Positions 6,544-13,768 of a stretch of 14,439 nucleotides of DNA are shown here, piece after piece. The stretch is from CADEEV01 sp964442185 (GTDB lineage Bacteria; Acidobacteriota; Vicinamibacteria; Fen-336). A program made the translations under genes and the position numbers. Location of the stretch: assembly GCA_964442185.1 (NCBI GenBank), contig CAYTWT010000103.1:1-14439 (forward strand), written 5' to 3'. The notes beneath the pieces were generated by a model that saw nothing but the letters and a program-made list of their open reading frames with translations, searched no databases and was not told the DNA's origin. Numbering within the stretch: the stretch's first letter is position 1; each line of letters begins with the position of its first letter.

Positions 6544-7923
6544 TCAGCCCGCGAGAGGCTCGAAGCGAGCGGTGAAGTGCCGCAAGACGCGCGGCGCCTC
6601 CAGTATCCTGTAGCCCGAGAGCCGCGCCGCACCCCGCGCGACGGCGATCACCGCCTCGGCCACGTAATCGACGTGCGACTGCGTGTAAACGCGCCGCGGG
6701 AAGGCCAGGCGCAGCAGCTCCATCGCCGCAGGCGACTCACCGCCGTCGGGATGAAGGCCGAACATCACGCTCCCGATCTCCACGCCGCGAATCCCCGCCT
6801 CGACATAGAGGGCGTTGGCGAGCGCGATGCCTGGGTACTGGAGCTGCGGGATGTGCGGGAGCAGAGCGCGCGCATCCAGGTACACGGCGTGGCCGCCGGC
6901 CGGACGCAGCATCGCCACGCTCGCCGCGACCAGTTTCTCGGCCAGGTACTCGATCGAGCGGATGCGGTAACGCAGGTACGGCTCCTCCACCACCTCCTCG
7001 AGGCCCCGCGCGATCGCCTCCAGGTCGTAGCCTGCGAGGCCTCCGTACGTCGGAAAGCCCTCGGTCAGGATCAGCAGGTTGCGCGCGGCTTCCGCCCAAC
7101 GGTCGTCGTTCATGGCCAGGAAGCCGCCGATGTTGGCGAGGCCATCCTTCTTGGCCGACATGGTGCAGCCGTCGGCCAGCGAGAACACCTCTTGCGCAAT
7201 GGCCTTTGGCGTGCGCCCGGACTGCCCCGGCTCGCGCAGCTTGATGAAGTAGGCGTTCTCGGCGAAGCGGCACGCGTCGAGGAAGAAAGGCTTCTGATAG
7301 CGGTCGCATAGGGCGCGCACCCCCCGCAGGTTTTCGAGGCAGACGGGCTGACCGCCGCCGGTGTTGTTGGTCACGGTGACCATCACGAGCGGGATGCGGC
7401 TGGCCTCGCGTTCCAGCGCCTGCTCCAGTGCCGCGAGATCCATGTTCCCCTTGAAGGGGTGCAAGAGCTGGGGCATGCGGCCCTCCCGGATCACCAGATC
7501 GCGGGCCTCCGCCTGCTCGAACTCGATGTTGGCCCGGGTGGTGTCGAAGTGGTTGTTGTTCGGCACTACCTCTCCGGCCTTGAGCACGCAGTGGAACAGG
7601 ATGCGCTCCGCGGCGCGGCCCTGGTGGGTCGGGATCACGTGCTTGAAGCCGGTCAGGTCCTGGACGACGTCACGGAAGCGGTAGTAGGAGCGGCTGCCGG
7701 CGTAGGACTCGTCGCCTTGCATGAGGGCGCCCCACTGGGCCGCCGACATGGCGCCGGTGCCCGAGTCGGTCAGCAGGTCGACCATGACGTCCTCGGCATG
7801 CAGCTGGAATACGTTGTAGCCCGCCTGGCGAAGCGCGAGCTCGCGCTCCTCGCGATGGGTGAACTTGAGCGCCTCGACCGACTTGATCCGGAACGGCTCG
7901 ATGATCGTCTGGTAGTGCCACAT
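6544..7923 (-). CDS. tnaA: Tryptophanase (tryptophan indole-lyase)
   Basis: A 459-residue PLP-dependent beta-eliminating lyase that splits L-tryptophan into indole, pyruvate and ammonia in the cytosol. It opens like E. coli TnaA (EPFRI at 9-13). Tyr74 and Arg103 fall at the E. coli numbers. The PLP site has Asp216 and Arg219 (DACRFAENAYFIK) and the Schiff-base Lys259 in SAKKD. Three positions that separate tryptophanase from tyrosine phenol-lyase all favour tryptophanase: Asp127 in HFDTT (Thr in the phenol-lyase), VEIG in place of MERG with its substrate-binding Arg, and the C-terminal LRHFTA with His (Phe in the phenol-lyase). The segment between Arg103 and Asp127 is about ten residues shorter than in E. 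coli. GGAGG sits five bases before the ATG. I see no clear TnaC leader and no Trp permease next to it. Confidence 0.92.
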   Translation of the reverse strand: MWHYQTIIEPFRIKSVEALKFTHREERELALRQAGYNVFQLHAEDVMVDLLTDSGTGAMSAAQWGALMQGDESYAGSRSYYRFRDVVQDLTGFKHVIPTHQGRAAERILFHCVLKAGEVVPNNNHFDTTRANIEFEQAEARDLVIREGRMPQLLHPFKGNMDLAALEQALEREASRIPLVMVTVTNNTGGGQPVCLENLRGVRALCDRYQKPFFLDACRFAENAYFIKLREPGQSGRTPKAIAQEVFSLADGCTMSAKKDGLANIGGFLAMNDDRWAEAARNLLILTEGFPTYGGLAGYDLEAIARGLEEVVEEPYLRYRIRSIEYLAEKLVAASVAMLRPAGGHAVYLDARALLPHIPQLQYPGIALANALYVEAGIRGVEIGSVMFGLHPDGGESPAAMELLRLAFPRRVYTQSHVDYVAEAVIAVARGAARLSGYRILEAPRVLRHFTARFEPLAG

Positions 7924-8044
7924 GAAGGCCTCCGAATGGAGGTGCTAGCCGGCATTCCTGGGGAGCAAGAACCGTGCCTTCCCCGCCGCTGAGCGCGCAC
8001 GGCGTGCGAGAGCCCTTGCTTGGCCTCCTCAAAGCTTCGGGCCG

Positions 8045-8066
8045 GAGGGCTTCCTTGGCAGCCCTC
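8045..8066 (-). promoter_or_regulatory. Hairpin in the tnaA upstream region
   Basis: On the minus strand GAGGGCT, an eight-base loop, then AGCCCTC form a perfect 7-bp stem about 120 bases before tnaA. No U-tract follows on the minus strand. It could be a leader hairpin or an operator. A tryptophan-dependent role would be speculation. Confidence 0.35.
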
Positions 8067-8106
8067 TTGAGACTTATTCGTAACCTATTCATTTACTATG
8101 AACCTT
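8067..8106. promoter_or_regulatory. AT-rich island between tnaA and the beta-barrel gene
   Basis: About 40 bp of clearly AT-rich sequence in GC-rich surroundings, including TTATTC, TATTCATTTACTATG and TTGAGA. It lies between two divergent genes and is the likely promoter zone for both. TACTAT (8094-8099) is a 4-of-6 -10 match on the plus strand, but no well-spaced -35 goes with it. Confidence 0.35.
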
Positions 8107-8111
8107 CTAGC

Positions 8112-8140
8112 GCGGACTCCGTACAGCGCTGCAGGTCCGC
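8112..8140 (+). promoter_or_regulatory. Inverted repeat in the leader of the outer-membrane protein gene
   Basis: GCGGAC (8112-8117) pairs with GTCCGC (8135-8140), and the loop contains the palindrome CAGCGCTG (8124-8131). If transcription starts in the AT-rich island just upstream, this hairpin lies near the 5' end of a leader of about 100 bases. A role in mRNA stability or translation is possible. Confidence 0.3.
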
Positions 8141-8202
8141 ATTCCGAGCGGGATGAGGGACTCCCGAACGTGTTCCTTCGTGAACGAGAACCAGAGGTAA
8201 TC

Positions 8203-8937
8203 ATGATGAAGAAGCAGTTGATCGTATCGGCCATGGCCGCGATGCTCGTCCTGCCGCTTACCGCCCGGGCCGAGGACATCGAGGGCAAGTGGTCGGTCAG
8301 CCTCGAGGGCGGGACCGACCTCGAGCTGTCGGGCGACGTTCACGGCGCGGGCACTGGAGAGGTCCTGAGCCTGCCCACGAGCGTCGAAGCCCGCAGTTAC
8401 AAGGACATCTACGGCAGCTCGTTCCGGGGCCAGCTCTCGGTGGGCTATGGGATCGCTCCGCGCGTCGAGCTGTTCGGCCGCGGGTCCTATTACAAGATGA
8501 AGTCCGACGTCGTTCGGGTGGGCAGCGTCGCCGGCCTCGCTCTGTTCGGTGAGTGGAGTGATTACGAGGAGTGGGGCGTCGAAGCGGGTCCCCGCTTCTA
8601 CTTCAGCACCGAGACCGCCTTCAAGCCCTATCTAGCTGGCGTGGTGGGCCTGCGCTTCTTGAGTGCGAACCCCGCCACTTTCAGCGTTCCCGCAGCCAAC
8701 GTGGTACTGAGCGACGTTCCCTTCCTGGACAAGTCCACGGTCGGCGTCTTCGGGGCTGACCTGGGCTTCAGCTACGACGTGGCCACCAATGTGGCCATCG
8801 GGATCGAGGCCGGACTGCGCTACCAGACGAAGCCCTCGGACCTCGAAGGCCTCGCGGGCACCGGTCTCGAAAACATCAACGACACGGGCAGCCGCTGGTC
8901 TCTGCCGGTTCTCGGGACGGTCAGATTCCGGTTCTAG
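8203..8937 (+). CDS. Outer-membrane beta-barrel protein
   Basis: A 244-residue protein from ATG 8203, or 243 from the ATG at 8206. AGAGGT (8193-8198) serves either start; an in-frame ATG at 8098 is rejected because it would bury the signal peptide. Residues 1-23 are a classical signal peptide (MMKK, hydrophobic core, cleavage after ARA). The mature protein alternates hydrophobic and polar residues in strands such as WSVSLEGG, GQLSVGYGI, VELFGRGSYY, WGVEAGPRFYF and VAIGIEAGLRY. It ends in VRFRF, the terminal Phe signature recognised by the BAM machinery. The size fits a small barrel of about eight strands of the OmpA/OprF-like beta-barrel (OMP_b-brl) type. No catalytic motif is seen. Its role, pore or structural, cannot be assigned. 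Confidence 0.8.
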   Translation: MMKKQLIVSAMAAMLVLPLTARAEDIEGKWSVSLEGGTDLELSGDVHGAGTGEVLSLPTSVEARSYKDIYGSSFRGQLSVGYGIAPRVELFGRGSYYKMKSDVVRVGSVAGLALFGEWSDYEEWGVEAGPRFYFSTETAFKPYLAGVVGLRFLSANPATFSVPAANVVLSDVPFLDKSTVGVFGADLGFSYDVATNVAIGIEAGLRYQTKPSDLEGLAGTGLENINDTGSRWSLPVLGTVRFRF

Positions 8938-8975
8938 CGCCGAGTCTTTCGCACCTGCCCCGGAGCTGGGTAATG

Positions 8976-9001
8976 GCGGGCGGGGCGATAGCCCCGCCTG
9001 C
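8976..9001. terminator. Strong GC hairpin between convergent genes
   Basis: An 11-bp stem (one G-U pair) with GATA loop: the core is GGCGGGGC-GATA-GCCCCGCC (8979-8998). It lies 39 bp after the beta-barrel stop and 61 bp beyond the stop of the convergent GGDEF-EAL gene. Neither side has a T-run, so it is best seen as a bidirectional, non-canonical terminator or mRNA 3'-end stabiliser. Confidence 0.6.
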
Positions 9002-9061
9002 GTCCTGTTGGGCACGCGCGCGGTCGCGGCGTAGCTTGGAGAGCGCCGCCGGGGAGTGCGA

Positions 9062-11836
9062 TCAGGCTCTCGTTGCCGGAACAACGCCGTCCGTGCGGGG
9101 TGCTGCGTGCGAAGCGAGCATCGCGCCCACCGCCGCGGCGTCCACCGCCTTCGAGAACAAGTAGCCCTGCGACAGGCCACAGCCGAGGCTGTCCAGCGCC
9201 AAGCGCTGGCCCTCGCCCTCCACCCCCTCTGCGATCACTTCCATGCCGAGGTTCTTGGCCAACATCAGGATCGTCTCCACGATGCGCCGCTGCTTGCCGA
9301 GCAGGTTCATCGAGTGCACGAAGGAACGGTCGATCTTGAGGGTGTCGACGGGGAAGAGGTGCAAATAGCTGAGCGACGAATAGCCGGTGCCGAAATCGTC
9401 GATGCTGATCCGGATCCCCAGCTCCTTGAACCGACTCAACACCACCGTGACGAGATCCGGCCGGTGCATGATCACGCTCTCCGTGATCTCGAGGTGAAGG
9501 TTGCCTGGGTCGAAGCCGGTGCGCTTCAGGATCCCCTCGACCGCCTCGCCGATATCGCCCTCCAGCAGCTGGCGCGCCGAGAGGTTGACGCTCAGGCTCA
9601 ACGGGGGGTCGTGGGGAAAATCGAGCTCCCAACGCCGCATCTGGCGGCACGCGTCCTCGAGGACCCAGCGCCCGAGTTCGACGATCAAACCGGTCTCCTC
9701 GGCGCGTGGGATGAACTCGCCGGGCAGGATCAGACCACGCGTCGGGTGGTGCCAGCGCACGAGAGCCTCGAAACCCGTGACGTCGCCCTCCTTCGTCCGC
9801 ACCACCGGTTGGTAATGCACCTCGAACTCGCCCCGCTCGAGCGCGCGCCGCAGGTCGTTCTCGAGGCTGAGCGAAGCGATCGCCTGGGCGTGCATGTGGC
9901 TGTCGAAGACCTGGTGGCGCGCCTTGCCCGAGGCCTTCGCCCGGTACATCGCAGTGTCGGCGTCGCGGATCAGATCCTCGGGGCGTTGGCCGTCGTCGGT
10001 GGCGATGGCGATCCCGATGCTGGCGCTCGTGAAGACCTCGAGCTCGGAGATGCGAAACACGCGGCCGATCTCCCGTTGGATACGCTCGGCCGCGTGGGTG
10101 GCGTCGGCCGGCTCCCCGACGGCCTCGAGCAGGACCGCGAACTCGTCGCCGCCCAGCCGGGCTACGGTGTCCTCGGGCCGGATGCAGCGCTCCAGGCGCC
10201 GGGCAGCCTGGCACAGCAACTGGTCGCCCACGGCGTGCCCTAGGCTGTCGTTCACGAGCTTGAAGCGGTCGAGATCGAGGAACAAGACGCTGCAGTGGCT
10301 TTCCGAGTGCCGCTTCGCGCGTGCCAGCGCCTGGCCCAGACGATCGAGCAGCAGCGTGCGATTCGGCAGGCCGGTGAGCGCGTCGTAGAGCGCATCGTGA
10401 CGGAGCTGCTCTTCGGCCGCGCGACGCGCGCTGATGTCGCTCAGCGCTCCGACGCGGCGCAGCGGCGTCCCGTCGGCGCCGCGTATCGTCACCCACCGGC
10501 TGAGCATGTAACGGTAGCTGCCATCCTTGTGGAGCAACCGATGCTCGTTCTCGGTGTGGCTCTCGGGCGCGTTCTCGGCCAGCCGGGCGCGCAATGCCGC
10601 AGCGTCTTCGGGATGGACCCGCGAGAACCATTCCTCGGGTCGCGGCCCGATCTCCTGTTCCTCATAGCCCAGCATCGACTTCCAGCGCGGCGACAAATGG
10701 ATCTCTCCGCTCGCCACGTTCCAGTCCCAAAGCCCATCGCTGGCTGCGCTCGCTGCCAATGCGTAGCGCTCCTGGCTCCCGAGTAGCTCGCGCTGCGAAC
10801 CTTCGACGACCTCGAGCAGGCTGTTGATCGAGCTGCCGAGGTCGGAAACCTCGTCCCGGCCACGGACGTCCACACGTGCCGACAGGTCCGGCTGGGCGCA
10901 AATGCTCTCGAGCCGGGCCGCCAGGAGTTCGACCCGAGACAGGACGCTTCGCTCGATCAAGATCATTATCGACCCGCCGACCACGAGGCCGGCCAGGAGC
11001 AGCCAGGCCGTGAAGTACAGCAGCGTGGTCTGCGCCCGCTGGTGGATCGGGCGAGGCATGCGCAGGCTCAGCGCGAGCGCGGGCCGTCCATGGAGGTCGT
11101 TCACCACGGCATGGCCCGCGATCGACGTTTCGGAGAGGGGGGCGACGAGCGTTGGCCGGACGGCGGTGAGCGCCGTGCGCGCCAGGTCGCGCGGGACAGT
11201 GGGGTCATCGAGCCGCCGGATCTCCACGTCGAGACGCGTCGTCTCGGCCAGTCTCCGAACCACGCCCGCGTCCAACGAGCGTCCCATCAGCAGCGTTCCG
11301 CGCGCCGGGCTCTTCTGGCTGTTGTCCAGGATCGGCCACGCCGCGACGATCCAAAGGGCTTGGGGGGCCACCAGGACACCGGAGCGGCCCACGCGGGCGG
11401 TGGCGTCGTGGAAGGCCAGGCGCTCGTCCCGCACCAGCGCGGCCAGCTCGGCCGGCAGCGCCAGCTGACGATGACTCTCGAAATCGATGAGACGCGCGTG
11501 GAGGACCGCGCCGGACAGGTCCATGAGGACGATCAGCCGGACCCTGAGCGCGGCCTGGTTCTGGTTCGGTAGCTGATTGGCGACGTAGTCCGGATTGCGA
11601 TCCTTGGCGAAGCGGTAGGTCTCGTCCCAGGCGGCGTAGTCGCGGGTCGCGTCGTAGAGGCTCGCAACCTCCTCGGACAGGGCGAGGCTGGCGCGCTCCA
11701 GGTTTTGTCGGACGGCGTCCGCTTCGAGGGCGTCGACGTTGTCCATCACCAGCCAGCGCGACGAGAACTGGAGCAGGAGCGTCAGGCCCGCGAGCGTGAC
11801 CCCGACGATGAGCAAGGTCTTTGCACGCAACCTCAC
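9062..11836 (-). CDS. Membrane-bound CHASE4-HAMP-PAS-GGDEF-EAL cyclic-di-GMP protein
   Basis: A 924-residue bifunctional cyclic-di-GMP enzyme in the inner membrane. Domains in order: membrane helix 7-30; periplasmic CHASE4 sensor about 31-265 (DYAAWDETYRF at 66-76); second membrane helix about 268-290; HAMP about 292-345; PAS about 350-465; GGDEF about 478-640; EAL about 665-905. The cyclase motif is intact GGDEF (562-566), with RPED five residues before it as a feedback I-site. The phosphodiesterase motifs are also intact: EAL (690-692), NLSARQL, LEITES, DDFGTGYSS, KIDRSF and EGVE. Both activities may therefore be possible. The start is taken as GTG 11836, with GAGG nine to ten bases upstream. 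The frame is open to an ATG at 11962, but that would overlap the divergent synthase gene and precede the first membrane helix with a poor leader. The CHASE4 ligand is unknown. Confidence 0.9.
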   Translation of the reverse strand: MRLRAKTLLIVGVTLAGLTLLLQFSSRWLVMDNVDALEADAVRQNLERASLALSEEVASLYDATRDYAAWDETYRFAKDRNPDYVANQLPNQNQAALRVRLIVLMDLSGAVLHARLIDFESHRQLALPAELAALVRDERLAFHDATARVGRSGVLVAPQALWIVAAWPILDNSQKSPARGTLLMGRSLDAGVVRRLAETTRLDVEIRRLDDPTVPRDLARTALTAVRPTLVAPLSETSIAGHAVVNDLHGRPALALSLRMPRPIHQRAQTTLLYFTAWLLLAGLVVGGSIMILIERSVLSRVELLAARLESICAQPDLSARVDVRGRDEVSDLGSSINSLLEVVEGSQRELLGSQERYALAASAASDGLWDWNVASGEIHLSPRWKSMLGYEEQEIGPRPEEWFSRVHPEDAAALRARLAENAPESHTENEHRLLHKDGSYRYMLSRWVTIRGADGTPLRRVGALSDISARRAAEEQLRHDALYDALTGLPNRTLLLDRLGQALARAKRHSESHCSVLFLDLDRFKLVNDSLGHAVGDQLLCQAARRLERCIRPEDTVARLGGDEFAVLLEAVGEPADATHAAERIQREIGRVFRISELEVFTSASIGIAIATDDGQRPEDLIRDADTAMYRAKASGKARHQVFDSHMHAQAIASLSLENDLRRALERGEFEVHYQPVVRTKEGDVTGFEALVRWHHPTRGLILPGEFIPRAEETGLIVELGRWVLEDACRQMRRWELDFPHDPPLSLSVNLSARQLLEGDIGEAVEGILKRTGFDPGNLHLEITESVIMHRPDLVTVVLSRFKELGIRISIDDFGTGYSSLSYLHLFPVDTLKIDRSFVHSMNLLGKQRRIVETILMLAKNLGMEVIAEGVEGEGQRLALDSLGCGLSQGYLFSKAVDAAAVGAMLASHAAPRTDGVVPATRA

Positions 11837-11866
11837 GGCCCGAAGTCCTCGAGCGGCGACCTGATA

Positions 11867-11892
11867 GTCACGAAAAGTGACACAAGTGTAAC
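11867..11892. promoter_or_regulatory. Adjoining dyads in the divergent GGDEF-EAL / dihydrouridine synthase region
   Basis: GTCAC-GAAAA-GTGAC (11867-11881) is a perfect inverted repeat. It runs into GTGACA-CAAG-TGTAAC (11877-11892), which has one mismatch. The two dyads share the GTGAC arm. This lies in the only intergenic space between the two divergent genes and could be an operator. It does not match the CRP or FNR consensus well enough to name a regulator. Confidence 0.35.
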
Positions 11893-11904
11893 CTGGCGCC
11901 GGAA

Positions 11905-11919
11905 TAAAATGGGTGGATG
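11905..11919 (+). promoter_or_regulatory. -10 element placed for a leaderless mRNA
   Basis: TAAAAT (11905-11910) matches the -10 consensus at 5 of 6 positions and is followed by six bases, then the ATG at 11917. Transcription would start at or next to the A of the ATG. No Shine-Dalgarno with normal spacing is present; GGGTGG directly abuts the ATG. This fits leaderless translation of the downstream gene. Confidence 0.45.
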
Positions 11920-13047
11920 TCGATCGATGCCTCCCCGCTCTCTCGCCGCCTCTGGCTCGCACCCCTGACGCGGGGCGGGCACCTGGCGTTCCGGCGGCTG
12001 TGCGTGGAGATGGGCGCCGAGATCACCGTCGGCGAGATGATCGTCGTGAAGCGGCTGCTGTCCAACGATCCGTCGGAGTTCGCGCGCCTGAAGAGCCACC
12101 CGGAGGAGCCGTTCTTCGGCGTCCAGCTCGCGGACCGGAACCGGGAGCGACTGGTCGAGGCCGCGCGGCTGGCCGAGTCGCGCGGCGCCCGCTTCATCGA
12201 CCTCAACTGCGGCTGCCCGATCGAGCAGATGACACGGCGCGGTCTGGGCGCCAGCCTGTTGCGCAAGCCTGCGCGGCTGGGACGCCTGGTAGCCGCCGTG
12301 CGCGACGCTGCCGGCGTGCCCGTGACCGTGAAACTACGGCTCGGTTGGCGCGAAGGCGAGCAGAACGTCTCCGAGGTGGCGCGCGTCTGCGAGGAGGCGG
12401 GCGCGAGCGCGCTCACCATCCACGGGCGCACGCGCGAGCAGCGTTACAGCCGCGCCGCGAATTGGGACGCAATCGGCCGCGTGGCCGCCGAGCGCACGCT
12501 GAACGTGGTCGGCAACGGCGACATTCTCTCGCCGTTCGAGGCGACCGAGCGCGAGACGCGTTCGGGCGTGCGTTCGATCATGGTCGGGCGCGGCGCGCTG
12601 ATCAAGCCCTGGATCTTCCGCGAGCTGCGCTCGGGCCAGCCCTGGCTTCCCTCGGCGGACGAGCGCTTCGGCGTGTACTGGCGACTCGTCGAGCTGATGC
12701 GCGAGCACTTCGGAGCCGACGAGCGCGGGCGCCGGCGCACCCTGTACTTCCTGCCCTGGCACTTCGGTTTCTTCTGCCGCTACCGGCCGATCCCGGACAC
12801 ACCCGAGATGCGCGCTCGCTCGCTCGAGCACCCGCTGCTGCAATCGCGGCTGCCGCTCGGTCCGCAGCACGGCGCGCTCGATCGGCTCCTCGCAGACGCC
12901 CGGCCGGAGACGCACACGGCGCTCGCCGAGTCGCTGCTGGAGTCGGCCAGCCGGGACGAAGCGCACGCGCGCGCGCTCACCCTGGCCGCTGCGCTGCCAC
13001 CGACCACTGCGACCGAAGCCGAGCCCGAGCTCGTGACCGAGGGCTGA
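11917..13047 (+). CDS. tRNA-dihydrouridine synthase, Dus3-like
   Basis: A 376-residue flavin-dependent enzyme that reduces uridine to dihydrouridine in tRNA, acting in the cytosol. The TIM barrel carries the catalytic Cys100 in NCGCPIEQ (97-104), the FMN- and substrate-contacting Lys139 in VKLR, His169 in HGRTREQRY, VVGNGD (197-202) and GRGALIKPWIF (224-234). The wording of these motifs is closer to eukaryotic Dus3 than to DusA/B/C as I recall them: GCPI-x-x with G-x-G-x-x-LL, HGR-x-R-x-QRY, ALIKPWIF, then HFGADE-x-G and an FCRYRPIP segment resembling the Dus3 RYVP region. The N-terminal zinc-finger extension of Dus3 is absent. The family is certain; the Dus3 affinity is my comparison from memory. 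The target uridine is unknown. The start is set by a leaderless-type -10. Confidence 0.88.
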   Translation: MSIDASPLSRRLWLAPLTRGGHLAFRRLCVEMGAEITVGEMIVVKRLLSNDPSEFARLKSHPEEPFFGVQLADRNRERLVEAARLAESRGARFIDLNCGCPIEQMTRRGLGASLLRKPARLGRLVAAVRDAAGVPVTVKLRLGWREGEQNVSEVARVCEEAGASALTIHGRTREQRYSRAANWDAIGRVAAERTLNVVGNGDILSPFEATERETRSGVRSIMVGRGALIKPWIFRELRSGQPWLPSADERFGVYWRLVELMREHFGADERGRRRTLYFLPWHFGFFCRYRPIPDTPEMRARSLEHPLLQSRLPLGPQHGALDRLLADARPETHTALAESLLESASRDEAHARALTLAAALPPTTATEAEPELVTEG

Positions 13048-13062
13048 GCGCTGGCGGCCCGG

Positions 13063-13085
13063 GGCCTGCCTCAGGCCTTCTTCAT
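13063..13085 (+). terminator. Short hairpin with T-rich tail after the dihydrouridine synthase gene
   Basis: GGCCTG-CCT-CAGGCC (13063-13077) is followed by TTCTTCAT, 16 bp past the stop codon. This is a weak intrinsic-terminator shape for the plus strand. It overlaps the last codons and the stop of the convergent RsbW-like gene. Confidence 0.4.
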
Positions 13086-13514
13086 GTGGATCTCGGTGCC
13101 GCCCCTCTCGAAACGCACCTCGTCCATGAGCTGGTTGATGAGGTAGATCCCACGCCCATGCGACTCGAAGACGTTCTGGCCGTGAAGCGGGCTTGGAACG
13201 GCCTCTGGATCGAAGCCCGAACCCGGGTCGCGCACCACGATCAGCATCCCGCGCGACTCGTCGCACATCACCGAGCACTCCACGGTCCGGGTGGGGTCGT
13301 TGCCGCAGCCGTGGCGAATTGCGTTGGCCAGCGCCTCGCGCAGCGCGGTCTCGATCTCGAATTCCTTGCCCTCGGCGCACTTCATCTGCGAAGCGATCTC
13401 CAGGACGCCCCTTACCACTGGAGAGATGGCCTTCGGATCGCCTGGGATCTCGAGGCTCAGGCGGAGCAACAGCTTCTTGCCGTCGAACTCGCAGCGTGTC
13501 GGGGAGCTGGCCAT
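13071..13514 (-). CDS. RsbW/SpoIIAB-like ATP-binding anti-sigma factor kinase
   Basis: This 147-residue protein consists almost entirely of one GHKL-type ATPase domain of the HATPase_c_2 group. The N box is Glu60 and Asn64 in REALANAIRHG. The G1 box is DPGSGF (96-101). The G2 box is SHGRGIYLI (118-126). In this family the protein is a serine kinase that binds a sigma factor and is released by an anti-anti-sigma (STAS) partner. No sigma factor, STAS protein or PP2C phosphatase lies beside it in the window, so it is an orphan as far as can be seen. AGGA seven bases before the ATG supports the start. An alternative is a stand-alone ATP-binding regulator of a two-component type; its size and lack of other domains favour RsbW-like. 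Confidence 0.82.
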   Translation of the reverse strand: MASSPTRCEFDGKKLLLRLSLEIPGDPKAISPVVRGVLEIASQMKCAEGKEFEIETALREALANAIRHGCGNDPTRTVECSVMCDESRGMLIVVRDPGSGFDPEAVPSPLHGQNVFESHGRGIYLINQLMDEVRFERGGTEIHMKKA

Positions 13515-13592
13515 GAGCCCGTCCTTTCCGGGGAGCGGCCATATTGTCGCACCGCAAAGCCCCCACGGCCACTTCCCCGATCAGCGACCCGC

Positions 13593-13750
13593 CTACGGAA
13601 TGACGTTCGGCGCGCCCTGCTTCGTGCCCGTCCATTGGACCAGGTATCGGCAGCCTGGTGCGGGCGCAGGGGGGCGCACGTCGACGGTCACAGTGGCAGT
13701 CAGGCCGGTGGTCGTCGAAAGCCTGACCCTTCCGCCACCTAGGCCCGGGC
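13593..13750 (-). pseudogene. Possible C-terminal gene remnant
   Basis: One minus-strand frame stays open through this stretch and ends at TAG 13593. It reads GRVRLSTTTGLTATVTVDVR, then PGCRYLVQWTGTKQ and ends APNVIP, with mostly G/C third positions. It looks like the tail of a secreted beta-rich protein, but no start, ribosome site or homologue is recognised. The opposite strand is also open here, so this may be chance in GC-rich DNA. Confidence 0.2.
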
Positions 13751-13768
13751 GTGAGACAATCCGCTGCC

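Noticed and set aside
7924..8092. A TnaC-like leader peptide upstream of tnaA
   Set aside because: The only open frame with a start runs into tnaA out of frame and shows no TnaC-like Trp...Pro pattern.
8098..8202. Upstream ATG at 8098 as the start of the beta-barrel protein
   Set aside because: It would add 35 residues before a clear signal peptide, and it lacks a ribosome site; AGAGGT fits the start at 8203.
9056..10243. 395-codon plus-strand frame opposite the GGDEF-EAL gene
   Set aside because: Shadow of a gene with intact catalytic motifs; its own product shows none.
11837..11962. ATG at 11962 as the start of the GGDEF-EAL protein
   Set aside because: It would overlap the divergent synthase gene by 46 bp and add 42 residues with no domain before the first membrane helix.
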